From: DATLZU01 sp035573855
GTDB lineage: Bacteria; Nitrospirota; Nitrospiria; Nitrospirales; Nitrospiraceae
NCBI GenBank assembly: GCA_035573855.1
Contig: DATLZU010000030.1
Coordinates: 1 to 64,000 of the forward strand
Direction: 5' to 3'
Length of the DNA: 64,000 bases
Part shown: positions 1 through 9,800 of the stretch, in pieces
Position numbering within the stretch: position 1 is the first letter of the stretch
Layout: each line of letters opens with the position of its first letter
Made by a program: the position numbers and the translations under genes
The notes under the pieces: model-generated
What the model was told of the DNA's origin: nothing
What the model saw: the letters and a program-made list of their open reading frames with translations, nothing else
Databases searched by the model: none

Positions 1-2
1 TC

Positions 3-974
3 TTTGATCAGCAGCTTCTGCAGGGTGGAATTCGCGAGGCCGGTGGCGGGGCCTATACGAGCCTGGACGGGCGGTTTACCTATGCCTTCTCGGGGACCGA
101 TCTGGTAGTCAATGGGGTCCTGACCCTGAACGAGCATTTTCAAAACGGCCAGTTCGGGATCCGCCTGTTTGAGCTCCCGGCCTATGCCGCCGCCACGCGG
201 AGCGAGTTTGTGAAAGTGGATCATTACCAGCAGATCGGCACCGATCCGGAGGGCAACCCCATCTACGAGCCGGTCTACGCGCCCTTCTTCGATGACAATC
301 CGAACAACACCACGACCACGACCGACCCTGGGCGGCTGGTGCCCCCCATCGGCGACGACAACAACCTGATCCATGCCTTAGGGGGAAACGACACAATCGT
401 CAGCGGAGCGGGCGATGATCAGTTGTACGGGGAGGACGGGGATGATGAAATCTACGGCAAAGGCGGGCATGACCGCATTTACGGCGGGGCGGGCCACGAT
501 ACGATCAATGGCGATGACTCGTTGACCCCTGTGACGGGGAATGACTATCTCGACGGGGGTGAGGGTGATGATCTGTTGCAAGGCAGCGCCGGGTCCGATG
601 TCATCCTCGGCGGCGCCGGGAACGACAACCTGAACGGCGATGATCTGCAGGCCCTGCAGCTGGGCATCTATGGCAATGATTTCCTCGATGGCGGCGCCGG
701 CGACGATGAGTTGCATGGCGGGGGCGGGGCCGATGTGCTGATCGGGGGAACCGGCAGAGACCTTCTGATTGGCGATACGACGCCGTTTCAGGGCGGCTCG
801 CCCGAGATCGGCGGAGCCGATACGGTGGAGGGCGGCGCCGGGGATGATCGGCTCAACGGCGGTCTGGATGCCGACACCTTTTCGGTCCCCTTGGTCGGCG
901 GGACTAGCAGCGACCTCATGACCAGACCGGTTTGTGATGGTGACTATTTCACAACTCTGAGAAAGGCGGCGTAG
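3..974 (+). CDS. RTX calcium-binding exoprotein, 5' partial and 3' shortened
   Basis: The frame is open from the first bases of the window, so the N-terminus lies outside. The visible part starts with a beta-rich spacer (GRFTYAF...NGQFGIRLFEL) like the one that follows the first RTX block of the 2263-residue protein downstream. It then carries many GGxGxDxLx nonapeptides, which in RTX proteins bind calcium and fold after type I secretion. The repeats stop abruptly and the protein ends in an unrelated tail (DYFTTLRKAA) with no C-terminal haemolysin-associated domain. The stop TAG directly abuts the ATG of the next gene. A shortened exoprotein, probably a relic of tandem duplication, is the best reading; whether it is still secreted is unknown because the usual secretion-signal end is missing. 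Confidence 0.85.
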   Translation, partial: FDQQLLQGGIREAGGGAYTSLDGRFTYAFSGTDLVVNGVLTLNEHFQNGQFGIRLFELPAYAAATRSEFVKVDHYQQIGTDPEGNPIYEPVYAPFFDDNPNNTTTTTDPGRLVPPIGDDNNLIHALGGNDTIVSGAGDDQLYGEDGDDEIYGKGGHDRIYGGAGHDTINGDDSLTPVTGNDYLDGGEGDDLLQGSAGSDVILGGAGNDNLNGDDLQALQLGIYGNDFLDGGAGDDELHGGGGADVLIGGTGRDLLIGDTTPFQGGSPEIGGADTVEGGAGDDRLNGGLDADTFSVPLVGGTSSDLMTRPVCDGDYFTTLRKAA

Positions 975-1589
975 ATGATTGCGCTTTCACTTCTGATCGG
1001 TCTGGTGGTCTACATCTTTCTCGCTTGGTTTAGCGTTCGAGTGGTCGGCTGGCTGGCCAACGTCTTGGCAGTAACGGCTACCACGAAGAGAATTTCACAG
1101 GCCTTAACTGTCGCGATCTTTGTGTTGATTCCGACATGGGACATTGCTCCAGGCAGAATTCATTTTGCGCGACTATGTGCGACCGAAGCTGGGCAGCAGG
1201 TTTTCAAGACGCTTCAGTTGGGAAGTGAATTCTTCTTGGCTCCAGGCGAGCCTGATACTTCAAAGAATGGCTCGCCACCGGCTAAGGGAGGGGAATTAAA
1301 TCTATCAAAGGTTAGGAACCACTTCGAACTTGGCAAGGAACGTCAGAGCAAATCTTTTAATGTTACCAAGGTGAACTTTTTCATAAGAGATAGGAAAACA
1401 GGAGAAGTTTTAGGCAACGCAACCATTTTTGAATATTACGGGGGATGGCTCACAGACTATTTAAACGAACATCGATTTCCAAACGTATGTCCTGAGGAAA
1501 AGCGACAGCCCTATGAACCTCCCATTTACGTCATGCTATCTTCGAACGTCTTTAAGCCCATAACCTCGCCTCAGCAAAAGGGGGACTAA
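975..1589 (+). CDS. Small membrane-anchored protein, putative immunity protein (copy 1)
   Basis: 204 residues. A hydrophobic N-terminal helix (about residues 3-28) and a second hydrophobic stretch (about 45-58, ending PTWDIAPG) precede a soluble domain with conserved FxxLC, KTGEVLG and YGGW segments. It is clearly paralogous to the 177-residue protein at 3361-3894. The start codon directly follows the stop of the shortened RTX gene (TAGATG), with AAAGG-type ribosome-binding sequence inside the end of that gene. Local GC in the middle of the gene is near 38%, far below the flanking 60%. Its position just before each lipase gene and its membrane anchor suggest an immunity or chaperone-like partner for the lipase; this role is inference, and no family was securely recognised. 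Confidence 0.8.
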   Translation: MIALSLLIGLVVYIFLAWFSVRVVGWLANVLAVTATTKRISQALTVAIFVLIPTWDIAPGRIHFARLCATEAGQQVFKTLQLGSEFFLAPGEPDTSKNGSPPAKGGELNLSKVRNHFELGKERQSKSFNVTKVNFFIRDRKTGEVLGNATIFEYYGGWLTDYLNEHRFPNVCPEEKRQPYEPPIYVMLSSNVFKPITSPQQKGD

Positions 1590-1591
1590 CG

Positions 1592-3360
1592 ATGCCGACT
1601 CCAATCAATATGTATTTTACCAGCGCTCAACTCTCAATGGCTGCGTACGCTAACCTGACAGTCGGGATGAGTCTCGACCAATACAAGCAAGAACTCGTCC
1701 GAGTCGGCTTCACTGATGACCTTGCGCAGGAATTCGTTACGCAATATTCCATCGCAGCCGACACCTTTTCCAATGCCCAAGGGCTGGCGGTTAACCTTTT
1801 TCAGAAGACTGGGAGCACGGAAAAAGTACTCGCCATCCGGGGGACGGAAGGTATCAATACTCTCTCGGACCTTGTGGCCGATGGACGCATCGTCATCGGT
1901 GAAGCCGCGGACCTTAATCCTCAATATGCCGCATTGAAAAACTACTATCAGCAACTCGTCGCGTCAGGGGTGTTGGGGACAATGAGTGTCTCACCGTGAC
2001 CGGCCACTCCTTAGGCGGCTTTCTCGCTCAGGCCTTCACGATCGATTTTCCAACGAACGTCACGCACGCCTACACATTCAACTCACCGGGGTTTGGTGGT
2101 CTTTTGACGGACATTCTGGACCGGCTCGGGATTGCTGATACCGCAGTGCCTTCAGGACTCATCACTAACGTGCTTAGCCAGAACGGGTTCTCTGCCGCTG
2201 CAGGATTCGGGACGCTGGTTGGGACAGTCGAGAACATCTTCATCGAAGAGACCCTGAATCCTATCACCAATCATTCAATTGGAACTGCCACGGATGCCTT
2301 GGCCCTCTACGATCTGGTGTCTCGGGTCGATCCGCACGTATCGATCTCGTTCATCACCGGCATACTGAATGCTTTATCGAGCGTCAGTGCCAACAGCTTG
2401 GAATTCGGTCTCAACGCTTTCTCTAAAGCGCTACTAGGACCTGCTGCGCCGACCACAGCGATTGGCGACCGGGAATCCTATTACACCAATCTCACCGTGC
2501 TCCGCGACATCTTGCCGGCGACGAGCCCGTATCGCGTGGACAGTTTGGTTGAGGTGGCAAGCAGCACGGTGTTCAGTCAGGCTAAGGCCGCCACGCCGGA
2601 TGGCTTGGCCTATCGCTATGCGTTGTGGGAGTTGAACCCCTTCGTCGTGCAGAGCGTGGAGTACCAAGCGCTGCATAATCAAGACGGGTCACTTGACCTC
2701 TATGATGCCACGACAGGCCAAGGGACCTGGACGCTGGTGGCGCTCAGCGATCGAGCAGAGCTGCTGGCGGAGAAGATCGCCTTCAATCAGAGGGATGGCA
2801 GTCCAGCGAGTGGGACGTTGTTCGTGGATGAGACGACCGGATTTCATAATGGTCGTGGTGCCACGGCGACACAGGTCGTGATTTTCGGCGATGCCGAGGG
2901 GCGGGAGATGCTGGGCCGGTCAGGCGATGACCGCATCTATGGCGGCGGTGGGAATGATGTCATCAATGGCCAGGAGGGGCTTGATTATCTGGAAGGCAAT
3001 CAAGGAGACGATCAGCTTGAGGGCGGTGCGAAGAACGATATCCTCTTGGGCCAGCAGGGTGACGACCAACTCTGCGGCGAGGCGGATAACGATCGCCTCA
3101 ACGGCGGGCTCGGCGATGATCTGTTGGACGGCGGCGACGGCCTCGACACCTATTTCTATCGTACCGGCCCAGGCCAAGATCGCATTGTCGATTCAGATAA
3201 GATCGGGGCCATCGTGCTCGATGGCCAGCCGCTCGCCGGGGGCATCTGGCGCCAAGGGACGACCGCAGATACGTGGGTCAGCCTCGATGGCCAGTTCACC
3301 TATGTCATAGTGAAACAGAGAGACCTGATCAATCGGAGGTTCAGAAGAAAGGTGGCGTAG
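1592..3360 (+). pseudogene. Lipase (class 3-like)-RTX protein, frameshifted and C-terminally shortened
   Basis: The N-terminal part (1592 onward) matches the start of the 2263-residue paralogue (FxxAQxSxAAYANLT, LAIRGT). Near 1975-1978 the reading frame shifts: the nucleophile elbow GHSLGG is encoded in another frame from about 1978. Comparison with the intact copy shows one base missing, most simply one G from the run at 1975-1978. Downstream the second frame continues through the rest of the lipase, a shared linker and a short RTX block, and ends at 3360 with the tail RRKVA, directly abutting the next ATG. It therefore lacks most RTX repeats and the C-terminal secretion region. It is an inactive remnant unless the base is a sequencing error or the ORF starting at GTG 1996 is made separately. 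Confidence 0.8.
2497..2895 (+). repeat. Near-identical 399-bp block shared with 4802-5200
   Basis: This segment of the frameshifted lipase-RTX gene aligns without gaps to 4802-5200 in the intact paralogue, at an offset of 2305 bp, with about a dozen differences counted by eye. The flanking lipase and RTX sequences are much more diverged. This suggests gene conversion or recent recombination between the two copies. Confidence 0.85.
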
Positions 3361-3894
3361 ATGTTTGGCTTAGCATTGCTCGTTGTCCTGGTGGTCTATG
3401 TTTACTTGGCGAAGTTCGTCGTCAAACTCGTCGGGCGATACACCGAGAGCAAGATCGTGAAGTATCTCACGATCGCTATCTTTGTGCTGATTCCGACGTG
3501 GGACATCATTCCGGGACACCTTTATTTTGGTCATCTGTGTCGAGATAGAGCAGGCATAAAGGTGCACAAGACGGTTGAAGTAGAGCAGAAGTATTTTTCG
3601 GCGAACGGACAACCAGACCGGAAGGAGCTTGGTGAAATCTATCAAAGCGGGAGCAAATTTGATGACCATTTCTCTAGGCTTTTCCATATCACTAAGGTGG
3701 AGACATTTGTCCGAGATATTCACACTGGAGAGATATTAGGATCAGCGACGCTCTTCCACTTTTATGGAGGATGGTTAGTCGCCTACCTGTTCCCTCAAGG
3801 TCCACCAAGTAGCTGTCCAGGATACGCTGTATATGATGATTTGTGGAAAGCTGTAATTAAACCGAAGCGAAACGTTCAAGTGGGAGGTATGTGA
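3361..3894 (+). CDS. Small membrane-anchored protein, putative immunity protein (copy 2)
   Basis: 177 residues, paralogous over its whole length to the protein at 975-1589: N-terminal hydrophobic helix (residues 2-24), second hydrophobic segment running into PTWDIIPG, then FGHLC, AGxxVxKTV, HTGEILG and FYGGW. The ATG follows the stop codon of the shortened lipase-RTX gene without a gap, and the 18 bases around this junction are nearly the same as at copy 1 (one difference seen). GC in the second half is about 42-50%, below the neighbours. It lies one base upstream of the full-length lipase-RTX gene, so the two are almost certainly co-translated. Role as an immunity protein is inferred from position, membrane anchoring and pairing with each lipase. 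Confidence 0.8.
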   Translation: MFGLALLVVLVVYVYLAKFVVKLVGRYTESKIVKYLTIAIFVLIPTWDIIPGHLYFGHLCRDRAGIKVHKTVEVEQKYFSANGQPDRKELGEIYQSGSKFDDHFSRLFHITKVETFVRDIHTGEILGSATLFHFYGGWLVAYLFPQGPPSSCPGYAVYDDLWKAVIKPKRNVQVGGM

Positions 3895-3895
3895 A

Positions 3896-6800
3896 ATGGC
3901 AAATTTTATAAGCACTTATTTCCAGCAAGCTCAGTTCTCCTTGGCAGCCTATGCCAACTTGACGATATCAATGAATTCTAATCGGCAAGCATTTATAGAC
4001 GCACTGAAGCTCGCTGGCTTCGCTGAGGCGCTCGCCACGCAATTTGCCGCCACCTATTCCATCGTCAGTGTCAGTCCGCCCAATCTGAATGGGTTCTCGG
4101 CGGTCTTGTTTCAGAAGAACGATGGGTCGAACGACCGCTTCCTGGCGATTCGCGGGACGAATGATCCTTTTGACGCCTTTACCGACCTCGTCGACATCGG
4201 GTTGCTCGGGAGTGCGGACATTCAGGCGCAATATGCCTCTCTGGAGGCGTTCTACACCCAGTTGAAGGATGAACTGAAGTTAACTCCTGCGGAGAGATTG
4301 ATCGTGACCGGGCATTCCTTGGGCGGCTTCCTCGCCCAGACGTTTACCGCGGACCATGCCGACGTGGTCTCGGCCTACACGTATAACGCTCCGGGCATTG
4401 GGGGCTCGGTGCTGCAGGTGCTAGAAGTGCTGGGCGTCACCCCAGCCACATTGAATTTTCCGAACATCACCAATGTGGTCGGCCAAGGTCCTTCCCTGAT
4501 CAGCGGGTTCGGGACCTCTCTGGGCACGATGGAGCGTGTATTCATCGAGGGGAGCCTCTTCGATCCCATCCACAATCATCGCATGACAACCATCACCGAT
4601 GCGTTAGCGTTGTACGATCTCTTTGCCAAGGTGGATCCGACCGTGTCCGTTGCAGACGTCACACGTCTTCTGAAGGCCACCTCCGCGACCGCGGGCACCA
4701 GTTTGGAAACCGGCCTCGACGCGCTCCGCAAAGTCTTCCAGGGACCGACGGTGACGAGCACAGCGGTCGGAGATCGCAACGCGTACTACACGAACCTGGT
4801 CGTGCTCCGCGACATCTTGCCGGCGGCAAGCCCGTATCGCGTGGACAGTTTGGTTGAGGTGGCAAGCAGCACGGTGTTCAGTCAGGCTAAGGCCGCCACG
4901 CCGGATGGTTTGGCCTATCGCTATGCGTTGCGGGAGTTGAACCCCTTCGTCGTGCAGGGCGTGGAGTACCAAGCGCTGCATAATCAAGACGGGTCACTTG
5001 ACCTTTATGATGCCACGACGGGTCAAGGGACCTGGACGCTGGTGGCGCTCAGTGATCGGGCGGAGCTGCTGGCGGAGAAGATCGCCTTCAATCAGACGGA
5101 TGGCAGTCCAGCGAGTGGGACGTTGTTCGTGGATGAGACGACCGGATTTCATAATGGTCGTGGTGCCACGGCGACACAGGTCGTGATTTTCGGCGATGCC
5201 TCAGGAAATGATTTGATCGGGCGCGCCGGCGATGATCATCTCTATGGGGGCGCAGGGGATGATTCCATTCAAGGAGGTGAGGGGCGCGATTACATCGAAG
5301 GGAATGACGGGAATGATTTCTTGCTCAGCGGTGGCGCCGGCAATGACATTCTCCTCGGCCAACAAGGCAACGATCTACTGGATGGCGGGGTGAACGATGA
5401 TCGATTAGATGGCGGGCTCGGTATCGATACGCTCAAGGGAGGCCCAGGCACGGATGTGTATTACTCTCGCAGCGGCTATGGCCAAGACATCATTGAGGAT
5501 GCCGACGGGCTGGGCTCCATCCAGTTTGACCAGCGACAGCTCCAAGGCGGTCTTCGTCGAGCCAGCGATCCGGCCAACACCTACACCAGCCCGGATGGGC
5601 AGTTTCGCTATATGCTCTCAGGCACCACGCTGACGATCACGAGTCCCATCAATCCGGGGGACAGCCTCACGATCACACAGTGGCAGAACGGCCACTTGGG
5701 CCTTCGGCTCATCGAAGCGGGTGCCTTGCCTAATTACGACAACGGCCTGCCCACACGGACAGAGTTCACGCGCGAAGAGCCGGATCCGAACAATCCGGGG
5801 CAAACGATTCCCGTGCCGGTCTTTGATGACACCAATAACTCGTACACCATCGTCGGCGCGACCAACAACATCGTCCACGCCCTCGGGGGCGACGACACGG
5901 TGGGGAGCGATCTAGGAAATGACCAGCTCTTCGGCGATGCTGGGAACGATACGCTCTTGGGAGCCGACGGGCATGATCGGCTGTTCGGCGGGACAGGCAA
6001 TGATGTGCTATCAGGGGATGAGACGGGAGCCGCCCCCGGGCAGGATGTCTTGGACGGCGGTGACGGGGATGATCAACTGTTCGGCGGTGCGGGGGATGAC
6101 GAATTACTCGGTGGGGTCGGGGACGATCATTTGCAGGCCGACGAGGCGGGTGTGGCGGGCAATGATTGGCTGGAGGGTGGAGCAGGAAGCGATGTGTTGC
6201 TCGCGGGAGCGGGCAATGACTGGCTGGATGGCGGGACGGAGACGGATCTCTTGAAGGGCGAGGATGGCGACGACATGCTCTATGGGGGCGACGGGGACTG
6301 GTTTGATGAGTTGCAAGGCGGCTATGGAAACGATGTCCTCACCGGCGGTGACGGCAACGACAGTCTGTTTGGCGACGGTCCCAACTTCGCGACGGCGTAT
6401 GATGCTTCCTTGGACGGCAACGACAGCCTCGATGGCGGCGAGGGGAACGACTTTCTGTTTGGTGGCGGCGGGAGCGATTTCTTGGTCGGCGGCGCCGGTC
6501 ATGACTGGCTTGCGGGCGACTATACGAATCTCCTCTTCGATACGGGCGGACATGATCTGCTGGACGGCGGCGAGGGGGATGATCGGCTCGAAGGTGGAGC
6601 GGGGGATGACATCATCTATGCCGGGATTGGGGATGACACGCTCTTTGGCGACAATCCCAATGGCCCGACGACTACGGGAGGTAATGACTTTCTGGATGGA
6701 GAAGAGGGAAACGATAGCCTGCGTGGAGGGAAAGGGCGCGACACGCTGTACGGGGGACTGGGCGACGATGTCCTGTTCGGTGAGGAGGGCGATGATGTCC

Positions 6801-9800
6801 TGGATGGCGGCGCCGGGGTCGATGTGCTCGATGGCGGAACGGGTGATGATCTCGTGCACGGCGGCGCGGGCAACGACCGTCTGTTTGCCGGGCAGGGGAC
6901 GGATACGCTCTTCGGTGATGAGGGGGATGATTACCTCAACAGTGGCAATGAGTATTTGGACACCGGCAACTCGGTGCTCATTGGCGGCGCGGGCCACGAT
7001 ATCTATGTCGTGGACAGTGCTGCCGACACGGTGATTGAAGAGGCCGCGAGCGGCACCGACACCGTCGAGAGCTTTGTCAGTTACACCCTCCCGGACCATG
7101 TAGAAAATTTCCTGGCCGCCGCAAACGGCCTTATCGGCACCGGCAATGCGTTGGACAACGAGATGCGGGGAAGTGGCTCCGCCACCCTGGATGGCCGTGC
7201 CGGTAACGACACGCTCATCGACGGGCGTACCTATGTGTTCGGCCACGGCTACGGGGTTGACACGATCGTCGAACACGATTCGAGTAGTGCCCCCTATTTT
7301 CCCGGCGGGGTCGGTGATGCGATCCAGTTCGCCGCCGATGTCCTGCCTGGCCACGTCCGGTGGCAGCGCAGCGGCGAGGATTTGATGCTGAGCCTTGATG
7401 GCACGACCGACCAGCTCCTGATCCCGTCGTTCTACACGGTCGCCTTTAACCAGGGCACCTATCTCTTGTCATCCAACATCTTTCTGCCGGGAGCCATGGT
7501 GACGGCGGGCGGGAATCCCTACTATGTGGCGCCCTCGCAGGTCGAGCGGGTCCAATTCGCCGATGGGACGGTGTGGGGGCCGGAGGCGTTCGATGCGCCG
7601 ATGATCGGGGCCTACCATGCCAACACGTACAGGTTCGGGCGTGGGAGTGGCCAGGACACGATCATCGATTTTGATTTTACCAGCGACCAGGTGACGGATC
7701 TGATCGAAATGGGGGCGGACGTGTTGCCGAGCGACCTGACTGTCAGCCGCGTGGGGGATACTTTGACCCTTAGCATCGACGGGACATCGGACCGGCTCAC
7801 GGTGCAGTCGCACTTCGCCTCGGTCTTTGTGCGGCCCTCGTTCTCGTTCTCCGGGATCACCGTCCCCGCCTATCGGATCGAGGAGATTCGGTTTGCGGAC
7901 GGGACGGTTTGGGATGCCGCGGCCATCAACAGTCAGGTTCGGGATATCACCGGCACCGAGGTCTCGGAGTTTCTGCAAGGGAATGGGAATGACAATACGA
8001 TCCTGGGGCTGGGAGGCGACGACACGTTGCATGGGCAAGAGGGCGATGATCTGCTGGATGGGGGAGCCGGCGACGACACGTTGTTCGGCGGGATCGGCGC
8101 GGATACCTACCTCTTTGGCCGAGGCAGCGGCCACGACACGGTCTACGACGACAATTTCAACGGCGCGGAGATCGACACCGTTCGGCTGGCGCCTGACGTG
8201 ACGCCGGACGAGGTCGCCCTGCAGGCGAATGCGGAGAATGGGCTCGTGCTCGGGATCACCGGCACCAGCGATCAGCTCACCCTGCGCTTCTTCCTGGACG
8301 GCCCGTTCTACGAGATTGAACAAATCGCCTTTGCCGACGGCACGATCTGGGATACCGCAGCAATACTGGCCAGGGCCACAGGGCTCTTGCTAACGGGAAC
8401 CGAGGATTCGGACTATGTACCCGGTACGGCACTGAACGATGTGTTGGTCGGATTGGGGGGGAATGATTTTCTGGACGGCCGGGAGGGCGACGACACGCTG
8501 CGCGGGGATGCCGGCCAGGACGAACTGGCCGGACGGGCCGGGGCGGATCTCCTGGAGGGCGGGGCGGGCCACGACACGTACTACTTCAACCCCGGCGATG
8601 GCACGGACACGATCGTGGATATGGCGGCGCCCGGCGAAGGGAATCGGCTCGTGTTCGGCGAGGGGATTGCCCAAGCCGATCTCAGGCTGACGCAGAACCC
8701 GAACACCTTGACGATTCGGGTCGGCACGGGCGGCGAGGCGATTCAGCTTGTGAACTTTGATCCTACCGGTGCGAACGGCTCGCTGGTGGTGGAAACGCTG
8801 GCCTTTGCCGACGGCAGCGAGGTGGCGTTGGCGAGTCTGCTCACTCCCACGATCCCCGGGACGGAAGGTGACGATGTTCTCTATGGCACCAACGACAGCG
8901 AGATCATTGATGCGTTGGGGGGCAATGATTATGCCGAAGGCCGGGGCGGCAACGACCAGGTGATTGGCGGGATGGGCCATGATCAATTGTTCGGCAATTC
9001 GGGCGATGATGTGTTGGTCGGGGGGGCGGGGAACGACCGGCTCTATGGCGAGTATGCCTACGATATCGGAGACACGCCGGGGAATGATCTGCTGGACGGG
9101 GGCGAGGGGGATGACAGTCTCACCGGCAACGGGGGACATGATGTGCTGCTGGGCGGCGCGGGGAATGACGGCCTGGCCGGCGGTGACGGCGATGACCTTC
9201 TGGATGGCGGGCCGGGGGACGACATCCTCACCGGCGGGGTCGGCGCGGATACGCTGCGGGGCGGCGACGGCGATGATTGGCTGATCGTCGACGGCGAGGA
9301 TCTCGACGTCGATGGCGGGGCCGGCTCCGACACCGTCTCCGTCCAAGGCGTCAGGGGGGCGACGCTCGATCTGGCGACGGTGGAACAAGTCTTCGGCGGG
9401 GCGGGCGATGACCTCTTCACCAACAGCGCCCCGGACCGGCTGGTGAATCTCTCTGTGGAAGGTGGAGGCGGTCACGACACGGTGATAGGCGGCGCGGGCC
9501 ATGATCAGCTCTTTGGTCGGGCGGGGAACGACACGCTGGTGGGCGGCGCCGGCCATGATACGTTGGGCGGAGAGTATGCGTACGACGTCGGGGATGGATC
9601 AGGGAACGATGTGCTGGATGGCGGCGACGGGAATGACACCTTGTTTGGCGGGAGCGGCGATGACCTCCTGCTGGGCGGGGCGGGCGATGATGCGTTGTAT
9701 GGAGACTATGCGGGAGGCTCCGGAACGGGGAACGATGTGCTGGATGGCGGCGACGGGGATGACACCCTGTACGGCAATGCCGGGGCCGATACCTTGCTGG

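Noticed and set aside
1996..3360. Separate lipase gene starting at GTG 1996
   Set aside because: It would begin at the nucleophile elbow and lack half of the hydrolase fold; a frameshifted remnant explains it better.
6104..7354. Long minus-strand open frames across the RTX region (also at 7469-8323, 8390-9556, 9599-10810)
   Set aside because: They are the reverse-strand reading of nonapeptide repeats and have highly biased composition (VVAxxAxQxIIA); no start signals or families.
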